A DNA stretch of 64,000 bases from Verrucomicrobiota bacterium (GTDB lineage: Bacteria; Verrucomicrobiota; Verrucomicrobiia; Limisphaerales; PALSA-1396), in contig JACQFP010000024.1 of assembly GCA_016200005.1 (NCBI GenBank), forward strand, positions 1 to 64,000. The letters run 5' to 3'. The position numbers and the translations under genes are program-made. This document shows, piece by piece, positions 27,030 through 35,747 of this stretch (position 1 is its first letter; each line of letters begins with the position of its first letter). Below the pieces are notes generated by a model. It was not told where the DNA came from and did no database searches. It saw only the letters and a list, made by a program, of their open reading frames with translations.

Positions 27030-28271
27030 ATGAACGACGTTTGCAAAATCAGCCGACTTCGGATGCATCCGAATTATGAGCGACTCGCCGACCTGACCTG
27101 CGACAGCCATGTTCGCGGGCGCGCTCCTTCGGGGATTAATGACCGTGACATCGCCTTGGCGCGGCTTTACAGCCACGCCTTTCGCGGCCAAGTCATAGGC
27201 GCATTTCACGCCACTCGCCGTGCTCTGGAGAGGATTCCACCCAATGATCGCTTGGCGGCAGCCCACTTGTTGCGCGCCGATGAGTTGCTGGCTGATCTTG
27301 CCAACCGTTCCATGGACACGGTGGGGAATGACGTGCGTGCGCTTATCTCCACTTTCCATCATTATTGCACACACGTCGCCCGTACCGTGGACGCGCTGGA
27401 CACGGCCTGCGAACTGGAACGCAATGCCGGGTTGCGGCGCATCCGCGATCTTTTCGTGGGACACATGGAAGCGATCACCGCCGGTAACAGCCTGCGTCTC
27501 ACGCGCGATACCGAGGCTCCAGAACAAGGCAGCTTCGTGGTTCCGAACCTTGGCATCACGATTGTGCCGCTCGTTTATGGCGACCACCACTCGTGGAATC
27601 TCGCGTGGCTTGACGGCGCACGTTCAGATGTTCCCTACCACCTCCACCGGGAAGGTGTGGAAATCCATCTCGGCTACTCGCCCATACATGGCTACACTGT
27701 TCTCGGCGACTACAAGGCTGAACTCACGGAGGGTTATGCGATGCCAATTCCGCCCAACACGCGACACGGCTACACCAACATCGGCAGCCAAACGCATCAC
27801 GTTCCATTCATCTTCGGTTCGCTCACCTGCGGTGGTTGGGGCGTATTCCTCGACGTCGAGCCGCAGCCCTGCGAACTTGACCAGCTTGAAATAGCCCCTC
27901 TGCTCAGCCACAAGCTCAATGGGACCGTCCATTTGGAGCGCGAAATCGCCAAAGTCGTTGACCGTTACTCCAGCGTCCGTTACCCGATCATTCCTGCGGA
28001 AAGGACAGACCGCGATGGCGTGGGCGGACTCGAACTTTCCATCGCCCGGGTGACCGCGCGAGGGATTGAACTGCGCCCGGATCGATTCTGCGCCGTTTCC
28101 GTGGTCCGCGGTCGCGGCATACTCGTGATGGCCAATGAGCAAATCGAGATCGCCGCCCATGCCCATTTTGGCATCCCCGCCGGCCTCACGGCCACTATTA
28201 CTGAGGTTGGGACTGAACCTCTGGTGCTCCTCGACGCCATCCTTAGGCCCGCCGACCGACGGTCTCGATGA
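27030..28271 (+). CDS. Unrecognised two-part protein with a C-terminal cupin region
   Basis: 413 residues. The first 150 or so are predicted helical and match nothing I know (RLYSHAFRGQVIGAFHATRR, FHHYCTHVARTVDALD). From about residue 185 a metal-cupin pattern appears: YHLHREGVEIHLGYSP, then MPIPPNTRHGYTNIG, giving H-x-H...E...H. A second cupin-like barrel may follow (FCAVSVVRGRGILV, AHFGIPAGL). Context is the catabolic run, so a sugar-acid isomerase or dioxygenase-like role is conceivable but unproven. There is no signal peptide. Confidence 0.6.
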   Translation: MNDVCKISRLRMHPNYERLADLTCDSHVRGRAPSGINDRDIALARLYSHAFRGQVIGAFHATRRALERIPPNDRLAAAHLLRADELLADLANRSMDTVGNDVRALISTFHHYCTHVARTVDALDTACELERNAGLRRIRDLFVGHMEAITAGNSLRLTRDTEAPEQGSFVVPNLGITIVPLVYGDHHSWNLAWLDGARSDVPYHLHREGVEIHLGYSPIHGYTVLGDYKAELTEGYAMPIPPNTRHGYTNIGSQTHHVPFIFGSLTCGGWGVFLDVEPQPCELDQLEIAPLLSHKLNGTVHLEREIAKVVDRYSSVRYPIIPAERTDRDGVGGLELSIARVTARGIELRPDRFCAVSVVRGRGILVMANEQIEIAAHAHFGIPAGLTATITEVGTEPLVLLDAILRPADRRSR

Positions 28272-28367
28272 TGCGCGGACTATTGCCGACTCGAGTGCAT
28301 GACATGAAGCCAAAAGCGAGGAGTTGTCGGAGAGCTCGTGACGTTGAACCCAAGATAGGAGAAGATT

Positions 28368-29766
28368 ATGGAAAACTATGACATCGTTGTGATTGGAGCA
28401 GGTCCGGGCGGTTACCCGGCTGCGATTCGCGCCGCCCAACTCGGCGTATCGGTAGCCATCGTCGCGCGGGAGGAATTGGGCGGCACCTGCCTGAACTGGG
28501 GTTGTATCCCCACAAAACTTTTCATCGACTCGGCGAAACTCTGCCACTCGGTTTGCAAAGCGGAGTCAATCGGCATCAGGGCTGGGAGCCTCACACTTGA
28601 TTACCCGGCGCTGGCGAGCCACAAGGACAGAACAGCAGCCAAGTTACATGGCGGTGTTGGACAGCTTCTCAAAGCCAACGGCGTTAAGGCATTCAGGGGA
28701 ACGGCCTCATTTCAAAGTAGTGATCGCATCGGTGTTACTTCGCCAGGAGTGCCGCCAATCGAACTCGGCGCCGGAAAGTTCATCATCGCGACCGGCTCCA
28801 CTTCCTCTCTGCCCACTACACTTCCGAAGCACGAGAGTATTCTGGAGAGCCGCGCTTTTCCTGGCGCTGACGCAACTTCCTGGAAAACTGCTTGTGTTGG
28901 GTGGTGGTTACATCGGATGTGAACTGGCCTGCATGGCGGCACAGCTTGGGGTACAAGTGACGATTGTTGAGCTGCTGGAGGACATTTTGCCAGGCTCGGA
29001 CTCCGACATGCGCCGCGAAGTTCGCAGGTCAATGGAGGCGCTTCATGGTATTCGGATTCTCACCGGCAAACCGCTGGGCAATATCCAGACGACAACGAAC
29101 GGTGTTTCGGGGCAGTTCGGCGACCAGAAACTCGAAGCGGATCTATTGCTCGTAGCAGTCGGACGCAAACCCGTGACGGAAGAACTCACGCTTGAAAAGG
29201 CGGGTTTGCGGCCGAACGATCGTGGTTTCATTGAGGTCAATGAGTTTGGCCAGACCCGCGTTCCAAGAATTTACGCCATTGGCGACGTAAATGGCGGGAC
29301 GCAACTGGCCCATGCCGCCACCTCCCAAGGCATCATCGCCGCGCACGACGCCTGCGGCAGGCGATCCGGCCGAAATGAAACCGTGATTCCCGGCGTGATC
29401 TTTACGTCCCCGGAAGTCGGTGTTGTCGGCTTGAGCGAACTGGACGCGCAGAAACGCAGCATCCCGGTAAAGGTCGGCAGGTTCCCGTTCGGTGCGTTGG
29501 GTCGCTCAATTGCCAGTGGCAATGTGGTTGGCTTTGCCAAATGGATTGTCTGCGACCGCACCGATGCTCTGCTCGGCGCGGCAGTGGTCGGCCCCCATGC
29601 AACGGAGTTGATTGCCGAAGCGGCCATCGCGATCCGTGCAAAGCTCAAGGCCAGCGAACTCGGCGCGACCATTCACGCGCACCCAACATTCGGTGAGGCT
29701 TGGATGGAAGCCGCGCACTCGGTTTGCGGGGAGGTCATTCATGCACCCCCGGTCAAGAAAGCATGA
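28368..29766 (+). pseudogene. lpdA: Dihydrolipoamide dehydrogenase (E3) interrupted by one frameshift
   Basis: The start at 28368 has a GGAGAAG ribosome site. FAD motif [12 protein letters not shown], redox pair [13 protein letters not shown], then the frame is lost after about residue 165. Removing one C in TTTTCCTGG at 28858-28864 restores reading through [20 protein letters not shown] (the NAD motif), AIGDVNGGTQLAHAA and the C-terminal catalytic His-Glu segment HAHPTFGEAWMEAA. Except for that base the gene is complete (about 465 residues). It would serve the E1/E2 encoded at 32445-35747. Either a real recent mutation or a sequencing/assembly error. Confidence 0.85.
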
Positions 29767-29941
29767 ACAGCTAATAGGCGGCCGACGTGCTAAGTATCGT
29801 ACAAAAGAACTAACAATCCAAATCCTGATTCTGGCCCGTTTCTCCCGGCTCGAAGTGTTGAACCGTCTTGTGCATCTTGGTCTCGTACCTGTGTTCTGTA
29901 AGCCTCCGGTGAGCTACAGGCTACAGCCTTGGCGACCGAAG
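29767..29941. other. Short non-coding gap
   Basis: Nothing recognisable apart from the near-repeat GAGCTACAGGCTACAGCC close to the IS66 tail. Confidence 0.4.
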
Positions 29942-30142
29942 TCAGGCAGGTTTCCAGTGGGCGGGCAGGAGCGTGGACAGCTCGGACTGTTTCATCGCCG
30001 GCAGACGCTGCAACACGTCGGCAGATACTCCCACGGTTCTATCCCGCGCCGGCGACAACTGACGATGAGCGTGTAGATCACCGCCGCACGCCAAGCGGCT
30101 TCGGGATGCCCGATGAACAACCAGTTCTTTTTTTATCGAAAG
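29942..30142 (-). mobile_element. IS66-family transposase C-terminal remnant (minus copy)
   Basis: Read downward from the palindrome: KKNWLFIGHPEAAWRAAVI, YTLIVSCRRRGIEPWEYL, then after a frameshift ADVLQRLPAMKQSELSTLLP and a stop at 29942. This is the last 65 or so residues of an IS66 transposase (IS66_C tail). It lacks the DDE core, so it is dead. It is joined head to head with a different IS66 tail at 30143. Confidence 0.75.
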
Positions 30143-30161
30143 CTTTCGATAAAAAAACTGG
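30121..30161. repeat. Near-perfect palindrome at the junction of two IS66 tails
   Basis: CCAGTTC, T7 and ATCGAAAG face CTTTCGAT, A7 and CTGG, with only a TTC extra on the left. The centre is AAGCTT. Each arm encodes the same K-N-W-L-F start of the IS66 tail, so the palindrome is the meeting point of two homologous sequences in opposite orientation. Confidence 0.85.
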
Positions 30162-30371
30162 CTCTTCGTCGGCGAGGCTGAGGCCGGAGCACGCAGCGCC
30201 ATCATTTACACCGTCATTGAAAGTTGCCGCCGTCGTGGCCTGGATCCCTATGCTTATCTGCGTGAAGTGTTCACCCGCCTGCCACACATGACCAACCGGC
30301 AAATCCCGGAAGTCACCCCAGAAGCCTGGAGTAAGACACGGCATTCGCTGCAACGGCAGGCAACATCATAA
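30143..30371 (+). mobile_element. IS66-family transposase C-terminal remnant (plus copy)
   Basis: Plus-strand text KNWLFVGEAEAGARSAIIY, TVIESCRRRGLDPYAYLRE, VFTRLPHMTNRQIPEVTPEAW, ending at a TAA (30369-30371), is the C-terminus of an IS66 transposase from a different subgroup than the minus copy (GEAEAG and MTNRQ against GHPEAA and MKQSE). No core domain, no helper ORFs: a fragment. Confidence 0.75.
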
Positions 30372-30473
30372 ACGTCAGAGCATAGATCTCCCGCCTCTAT
30401 GACTCCGCTGCTCTGACTCGTCAAGACGGTCCTCCGCGTGACGCTTACAGGACATTTGCGTTGCGGGCTCAAG

Positions 30474-30720
30474 CGGTGGCACACCGGCGGACATTGCCGA
30501 GACCCTACGACTAACTTCGAGCGAAGCAATCGAGGTCAGCCGGCACATGACCATGGTGGGCAGCCTGGACCAGTTCCCACGCGCACTGGAGCTGATCAAG
30601 AACACCGAAACAGATGGCAAAATTGTGCTTTATCCACAGATTCGTTCGACCTCGCTTCGCCCTGCGAAGAACTGGACCAAGGCGGATGAAGAATCATTTC
30701 TCGCTGAGCGTACTCGGTGA
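30474..30720 (+). pseudogene. C-terminal fragment of a zinc-type alcohol/polyol dehydrogenase
   Basis: From about 30474 the frame reads GGTPADIAETLRLTSSEAIE, HMTMVGSLDQFPRALELIKN, TDGKIVLYPQIR and WTKADEESFLAERTR, then stops at 30718-30720. This resembles the last 80 residues of a medium-chain (zinc) dehydrogenase. The 5' portion including the catalytic zinc site is missing. Fourteen bases later a truncated MFS gene begins from the opposite strand. Confidence 0.55.
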
Positions 30721-31052
30721 TTCCTTGGTTGGATGGTCTGCACGAACACGGTAAGCACCAAAATGAAACCCCACGCGATGAGGATGCGCGCAAACCATTT
30801 CCACGCGCTACACCGTTCGACGAGCAGCACACCGGGGATTTCCAAAATGAGATAGCCGATGAAGAAGATACCGATGCCCACGTCGAAGACTTCCTCGCAA
30901 AACTTCAGGTCGTCGGCCATGCGCAGCTTGGCCAAGCCGACCTTGGCGCGGTCAAAACACGTTGCAATGTAGAGGAGAAACACCAAGGGCCGCACGGACC
31001 ATGGAAACTTGCGGCGTAGCGCATTGACCTCTCGCGGTGTGATGAGTGTCAT
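30630..31052 (-). pseudogene. Truncated MFS transporter (N-terminal third)
   Basis: The first 106 residues are an anion:cation-symporter-type MFS N-terminus (VFLLYIATCFDRAKVGLAKL, FFIGYLILEIPGVLLVER). They align closely with the intact transporter at 39022 (same MADDLKF and FFIGYLILEIPG). Homology ends at about 30735, where the frame runs into the dehydrogenase fragment and stops at 30630. The start overlaps the upstream esterase stop (ATGA), so it once formed an operon with it. Confidence 0.8.
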
Positions 31053-31963
31053 GTGCCCCGATTTTGCAAATACCTGTCAAACCAATCGACAAATGCATTA
31101 ATGTCTTCGGTAGACTTCCAAAATTCTCCCCAACCATGTCCCTTCCCGGGCCGCGCAAGTAATTCGACATGCACTGCACCCGCTGCCCTGGCACACTGCG
31201 CAAAACTTTCTGACTGCTGGATTGGAACCCCCGGGTCCGCGTCGCCATGGATGATCAACGTCGGTGGCAGATTCGAACTGAGAAAGTTGATAGGAGAAAT
31301 TTCTCGGCCCAGTTCTTGCCGTCCGGCCGGCGTGGAGGCGCGGGGGCCAAAGGCGGCCCGCATCGATGCTATTGTGCCAAGTCCGACGGCATCGATTCCA
31401 AGGCCGCCCCAATTCAGGAAATCAGTCGGCGGAAAGAAGCAGGCTACCGCTTGCACGGCACTGCTCTCGCGCTCAATAGGGTCTGGTGAATCTTTAATTC
31501 CTGCTCTGCCTTGGGCCGCGATCATGAGCGATAAATGTCCTCCGGAACTGGATCCCGTGATACTCAAACGATCGGGTCGGATGTCAAACTTTCCGCTATT
31601 ATGCCTTACGAAGCGGACGGCCCGATTCACATCTTCGATTATCTCGGTGATTGTGAATTTCGGCTGCGAACTAGTCACAACGGCAAAAACGGTGTACCCG
31701 CGGTCGAGGAACGGACGATAGTAATCCGGTTGGATCGTGACCATGTTCGGATTGGCCTTGCTGGACATCCAACCACCGTTGACTAAAAAGATAATGCCAC
31801 AGGCATTCGCGTTGGTTGGCTGGAATACATCCATCGTGAGAACTGTCCCAAACTTGCGGCCATAGATCACATCCTCCGTGCGGTGGACCGCCGGGCCGCA
31901 CCACGCGGTACTCCACGAACACGCCAACAGCATACTGATCCAGCCTCGAGTGGATTTTTTCAT
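31049..31963 (-). CDS. Secreted alpha/beta-hydrolase (esterase of the BD-FAE/acetylxylan type)
   Basis: 304 residues with a signal peptide (ISMLLACSWSTAWCGPA). The core has FLVNGGWMSSK (oxyanion region), nucleophile GSSSGG, acid in IHGDADPGVP and His in GKGHGWGEFW. It probably removes acyl or feruloyl esters from plant polysaccharides, but it could be a general carboxylesterase. It sits between two broken genes and still looks intact, so it is either under selection or recently stranded. Confidence 0.8.
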   Translation of the reverse strand: MKKSTRGWISMLLACSWSTAWCGPAVHRTEDVIYGRKFGTVLTMDVFQPTNANACGIIFLVNGGWMSSKANPNMVTIQPDYYRPFLDRGYTVFAVVTSSQPKFTITEIIEDVNRAVRFVRHNSGKFDIRPDRLSITGSSSGGHLSLMIAAQGRAGIKDSPDPIERESSAVQAVACFFPPTDFLNWGGLGIDAVGLGTIASMRAAFGPRASTPAGRQELGREISPINFLSSNLPPTLIIHGDADPGVPIQQSESFAQCARAAGAVHVELLARPGKGHGWGEFWKSTEDINAFVDWFDRYLQNRGT

Positions 31964-31975
31964 AAAGTTATGATT

Positions 31976-32401
31976 TCAACACCATACCGCCACTCCTCGC
32001 GACCATTCGCGAGAAGTGCGAAGTATGGCGGGCGTTGGAAACCGTAAGCAACCAGACGAGAATCGTAAGCGCCCGCCCTTCGAAAGCATATTCATATCTG
32101 ATTTACCAAGATTACCAAATTGGAATAAAATGAACTCGACCTCCAGCCCGGCGGCGCGGGCCAGCGTCACGGCGTGATCGCGCAGCGCGTCACGCAGAGG
32201 TTCGGCGAAAACGCCCAGGTCGAAGCAGCGGATGCCGGCTTGGTGGAGCTGTCACTCCAAAGCGGCGGTATGACAAACGTCCAGCAGGCTGCCGGTGATG
32301 ACCACGCGATCAAAACAGCCGAGTTGACCAGCGATCTGCGAGGCGTAACGGGAAACCAGCGCACTGGGTTCGGAAATGGCAGTGGCAGCGGTCGTTTCCA
32401 T
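31976..32401 (-). pseudogene. Broken N-terminus of a conserved protein of unknown function
   Basis: From ATG 32401: SALVSRYASQIAGQLGCFDR, VVITGSLLDVCH, a TGA at 32252-32254, then QLHQAGIRCFDLGVFAEPLR and DHAVTLARAAGLEVEFI. I recall this opening (R-Y-A...F-D-R-...G-T-L...F-A-E-P-L-R) from multi-copy hypothetical proteins of planctomycetes and verrucomicrobia that may be mobile-element-linked. After EVEFI homology is lost. A nonsense mutation plus a 3' truncation make it dead. Confidence 0.55.
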
Positions 32402-32444
32402 ATCGCCCAATTTGCCCCAGCCTCTTGGTTCCGGCTACGCCGCG

Positions 32445-33707
32445 TTAGTGTCTCGCTCCGTCGTCAACCAGCGCTTTCGGGGCTTCCAGCAACTCTACGA
32501 TCCGCCCCAGGAACTCGGCGGCTGGCCCCCCGTCCAAGACACGATGATCCACCGACAGGCAGAGCCAGATGGTGGTGCGGATTTCGAGACGACCTTCCAC
32601 GACATAGGGCCGCGGTATGGCACGCCCCACCGCCAGCATGCTACTTTGGTGCGGCGCGATGACGGCCGCAAATTCGTCGGTGCGTGTGGTGCCAAGATTT
32701 GAAATACTGGTCGCACCCCCTGCAAGCATCTCGGCGTTGAAGCGGCCTGTCCGCACAGCTTCGACCAATCGCGCCCGCTCTTTGGCGAGTTGCACGAGGG
32801 ATAGTTTCTGGGCGGTGCGAATGACTGGTATCAACAATCCATCAGGCAACCCCACGACCACGCCGACGTCGGCGTCGGCATAGTGCTCGATGCCGTTTTC
32901 CTGCCAAACTGCGTTGGCCGCCGGGAAATCGCGCAGTGCGAGTGCCTGTGCACGCAAAAGAAAATCCGTCACCGTAACTCTGACACCGCATTCTCTTTCC
33001 ACAACTTCGAGCAGGTGCTCCCGCATTTTGACGAGTTCAGTCGCGTCCACTTCTGCGCGGAGGTAGAAGTGGGGAATCGTCGAGAAACTCAGCGCCGTGC
33101 GCTCGGCGATGCTACGGCGCATGATCGAAACCTGGCCAACGCTGGTGGGAGCAGCTTTACGGGCCGGTGATGCAATCGCAGCCGTGCCCTGACTAGCGGC
33201 TGCCTTCAACACATCGGACTCGATGATCCTCCCTGTGCGTCCGCTGCCCTGCAGGCGGGTTGGGTCCACCCCAAGCTCCGCTGCCCGGCGACGCGCGCGC
33301 GGACTGATAACGGGCGCTACCGCCATTTCCGGATGCTCGATCGTGGCTGGGAGTGAAACGACGAGAGGAATGACCGAATCAACTTCTGGCGAATCGTTGC
33401 GTGGTTTTTCTTTCTGCGCAGGCGATCCTTGGGCTGGTGTTGCGCCACTCTCAACGGTCTCATTTTCCGCAACGAGATAGCCGATGCACTGCCCCACTTT
33501 TACCACGGCACCGGGTTGCGGGGCATCCTTCGGAATACGCAACACTCCGCTGTCCGTGGCTTCAACATCTTGGGCGGTTTTTTCACTCTCCAAGGTAAAC
33601 AGCGGCTCACCGCTTTTGACTTGCTCGCCATCTTGCTTGAGCCAGCCCACGAAATTGCCTTCATCCATGGACCAGCCGAGCCGCGGAATTATGATTTCGA
33701 TGGGCAT
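32445..33707 (-). CDS. 2-oxoacid dehydrogenase complex E2 (dihydrolipoamide acyltransferase)
   Basis: 420 residues. Lipoyl domain at 1-78 with the lipoyl-Lys in LESEKTAQDVEA (about K43). An Ala/Pro-rich linker is followed by a peripheral-subunit-binding domain near 125-165 (ISPRARRRAAELGVDP). The catalytic domain (about 200-420) has HRVLDGGPAAEFLGR with the active His and Asp. It forms the core of a pyruvate-, acetoin- or branched-chain-type complex. It lies 18 bp after the fused E1. The partner E3 is probably the frameshifted lpdA at 28368. Confidence 0.9.
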   Translation of the reverse strand: MPIEIIIPRLGWSMDEGNFVGWLKQDGEQVKSGEPLFTLESEKTAQDVEATDSGVLRIPKDAPQPGAVVKVGQCIGYLVAENETVESGATPAQGSPAQKEKPRNDSPEVDSVIPLVVSLPATIEHPEMAVAPVISPRARRRAAELGVDPTRLQGSGRTGRIIESDVLKAAASQGTAAIASPARKAAPTSVGQVSIMRRSIAERTALSFSTIPHFYLRAEVDATELVKMREHLLEVVERECGVRVTVTDFLLRAQALALRDFPAANAVWQENGIEHYADADVGVVVGLPDGLLIPVIRTAQKLSLVQLAKERARLVEAVRTGRFNAEMLAGGATSISNLGTTRTDEFAAVIAPHQSSMLAVGRAIPRPYVVEGRLEIRTTIWLCLSVDHRVLDGGPAAEFLGRIVELLEAPKALVDDGARH

Positions 33708-33725
33708 AACAGTTTCGGTCCCCGG

Positions 33726-35747
33726 TTATTCGCTGCACAGATCACGGATGGCCTTCGCGATCGCGTCAACGTCGGGCACCACCGCGCTTTCGAGCGAAGG
33801 ACTGTACGGCGTGGGGGTGTGCGCGCCGTTAAGACGGCGGATGGGAGCATCCAACTCATCAAAGCCACGATCGGCGAGTTGCGCCGCGATCTCCGCGCCG
33901 ATGCCGCAGGGCCCAAACGATTCATCCACGATCAATAGCCGTCCGGTCTTGGCCACGGAGTTCAAAATGGTTTCGACATCCAACGGCGCAACGGTGCGCG
34001 GATCAAGCAACTCAACCGAGATGCCCTCCCTGGCCAGAACTTCACACGCCTGAAGCGTCTTATGCACCATCAACGCCAGCGCGACCACCGTCACATCCGT
34101 TCCCTCGCGAACCACCGCTGCCCTTCCGAATTCGATGAAGTATTCCCCGGTTGGAACCGGGCCTTTCACGCTCAGGAGTTCGCGATGTTCGAGGAAGAGA
34201 ACCGGGTCGTCGCAATTGAGCGCCGTCTTCAGCAAACCTTTGGCGTCCTGCGGGGTCGCGGGCACCACAACTCTGAGTCCGGGAAAGTGCGCATACATGG
34301 AGTAATAGCTGCCCGAGTGGTGCGTGGCCGCCGAGTGGCCGATGCCAATGCAACCCCGCAATAAGATCGGCATCTTCAACCGACCGCTGCTCATGTATTG
34401 CATCTTGGCGATTTGGTTGATGATTTCGCCCGCCGCATCCAGAATGAAATCCGCGAACATGAAATCCACGACGGGCCGGGTCCCGCTCATCGCAGCGCCG
34501 CAAGCCAGTCCCATGAAGCCGCGCTCGCAGATCGGCGTGTCGCGTAGGCGCTCGGGTCCATAAATATCAAACAGCCCGGCCGTCGTGGCAAAATTGCCGC
34601 CGCGGTGACCGATGCCCTCACCCAGCACAAAGATTTTCGGATTTTTTGAGAATTCTTCGGTTAACGCCTCCAAGGTGGCTTTCATGTACGTCAGCACCCG
34701 ATCCGATTTCGAGGGCTTGGGCAAACCCTCATCGCCGTTACGAGAAATTGGCCTTGGAGAGGAAACTGAAAAAATATGCTGGGTGGCTGATTCGGCGGCA
34801 GGTACCGGGCTGTTTTCGGCAAACTTGTGCGCTTCGTCCACGAACGCATTGATCTCCTTATCAATGCAGGCAAGTTCAGCCGCTTCCGCCAGTTGGTTTT
34901 GCAGCAAATAATCCTTGAAAAAGGCGATGGGGCATCGCGTCTTCCACTGGTTGACTTCTTCGCGTGTCCGATAGCCAAACTCGCCCATTCCTTCGGCGTG
35001 GGCGCGAGTCCGATAAGTCTTGCACTCGATCAAGGTTGGACCGCCGCCGCTCCGCGCGCGATTTACCGCCTCTTGCGTGGCTTCCTGCACTGCCAGCACG
35101 TTGTTTCCGTCCACTGCCACGGCGGGCAGGCCATAGGCTATCCCATGCTCGGCTACGTGTGGGTTGCCGGCCGAATAAGCAAATGGGACCTCCGTTGCGT
35201 AATGATTATTCTCACATACGAATAGCAACGCCAGCTTCCAAATGCTGGCCATGTTTAGTCCCTCATGAAAGGCCCCGTTGTTGACGGCACCATCGCCAAA
35301 AAATGCCACGGCAACATGATTGCTCTTCAGCAGTTTGAAGCTGTAAGCCGCACCTGCCGCTTGCAGAATACACGGTCCGACGATGCCGCTGGTGCCCATC
35401 ATTCCGACTTCGGGCGCGAACAAATGCATGCTACCTCCCCGTCCCCGAGAGCACCCCGTTGCCCGGCCATACAGTTCCGCAAAGAGTTGTTGCGGTTCAA
35501 GGCCCTTGACCAGCGCGTGCCCGTGTCCGCGATGAGTGCTGAAGACCATGTCGCCCTTGTTCAGTTCGGCGCTGACCCCAGTAGCAATCGCCTCCTGGCC
35601 AACATAGGTATGGCAAGCCCCGTGGATTAAACCGCGCTGATGCGATTTGGCGAGCCGTTCTTCACAAAGCCGGATCAAAACCATCTGACGATAAAGTTTG
35701 ACCAAACCCGATTTCCTAACTGGTGGTTCAAGTATGGTTGCTGACAT
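33726..35747 (-). CDS. 2-oxoacid dehydrogenase E1, alpha and beta subunits fused
   Basis: 673 residues. The N-terminal 330 or so are E1-alpha (MVFSTHRGHGHALVKG, RGGSMHLFA; the TPP motif starts GDGAVNNGAFHEGLN and ends ENN). After a Ser/Pro-rich linker, residues about 350-673 are E1-beta (LGEGIGHRGGNFATT, ADFILDAAGEIINQIA, RGCIGIGHSAATHHSGS, LDPRTVAPLD). The subunits are usually separate genes in this lineage type, but the fused form is known. The enzyme decarboxylates a 2-oxoacid with TPP. Which acid is unclear; pyruvate or acetoin are the usual substrates of this clade. Confidence 0.9.
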   Translation of the reverse strand: MSATILEPPVRKSGLVKLYRQMVLIRLCEERLAKSHQRGLIHGACHTYVGQEAIATGVSAELNKGDMVFSTHRGHGHALVKGLEPQQLFAELYGRATGCSRGRGGSMHLFAPEVGMMGTSGIVGPCILQAAGAAYSFKLLKSNHVAVAFFGDGAVNNGAFHEGLNMASIWKLALLFVCENNHYATEVPFAYSAGNPHVAEHGIAYGLPAVAVDGNNVLAVQEATQEAVNRARSGGGPTLIECKTYRTRAHAEGMGEFGYRTREEVNQWKTRCPIAFFKDYLLQNQLAEAAELACIDKEINAFVDEAHKFAENSPVPAAESATQHIFSVSSPRPISRNGDEGLPKPSKSDRVLTYMKATLEALTEEFSKNPKIFVLGEGIGHRGGNFATTAGLFDIYGPERLRDTPICERGFMGLACGAAMSGTRPVVDFMFADFILDAAGEIINQIAKMQYMSSGRLKMPILLRGCIGIGHSAATHHSGSYYSMYAHFPGLRVVVPATPQDAKGLLKTALNCDDPVLFLEHRELLSVKGPVPTGEYFIEFGRAAVVREGTDVTVVALALMVHKTLQACEVLAREGISVELLDPRTVAPLDVETILNSVAKTGRLLIVDESFGPCGIGAEIAAQLADRGFDELDAPIRRLNGAHTPTPYSPSLESAVVPDVDAIAKAIRDLCSE

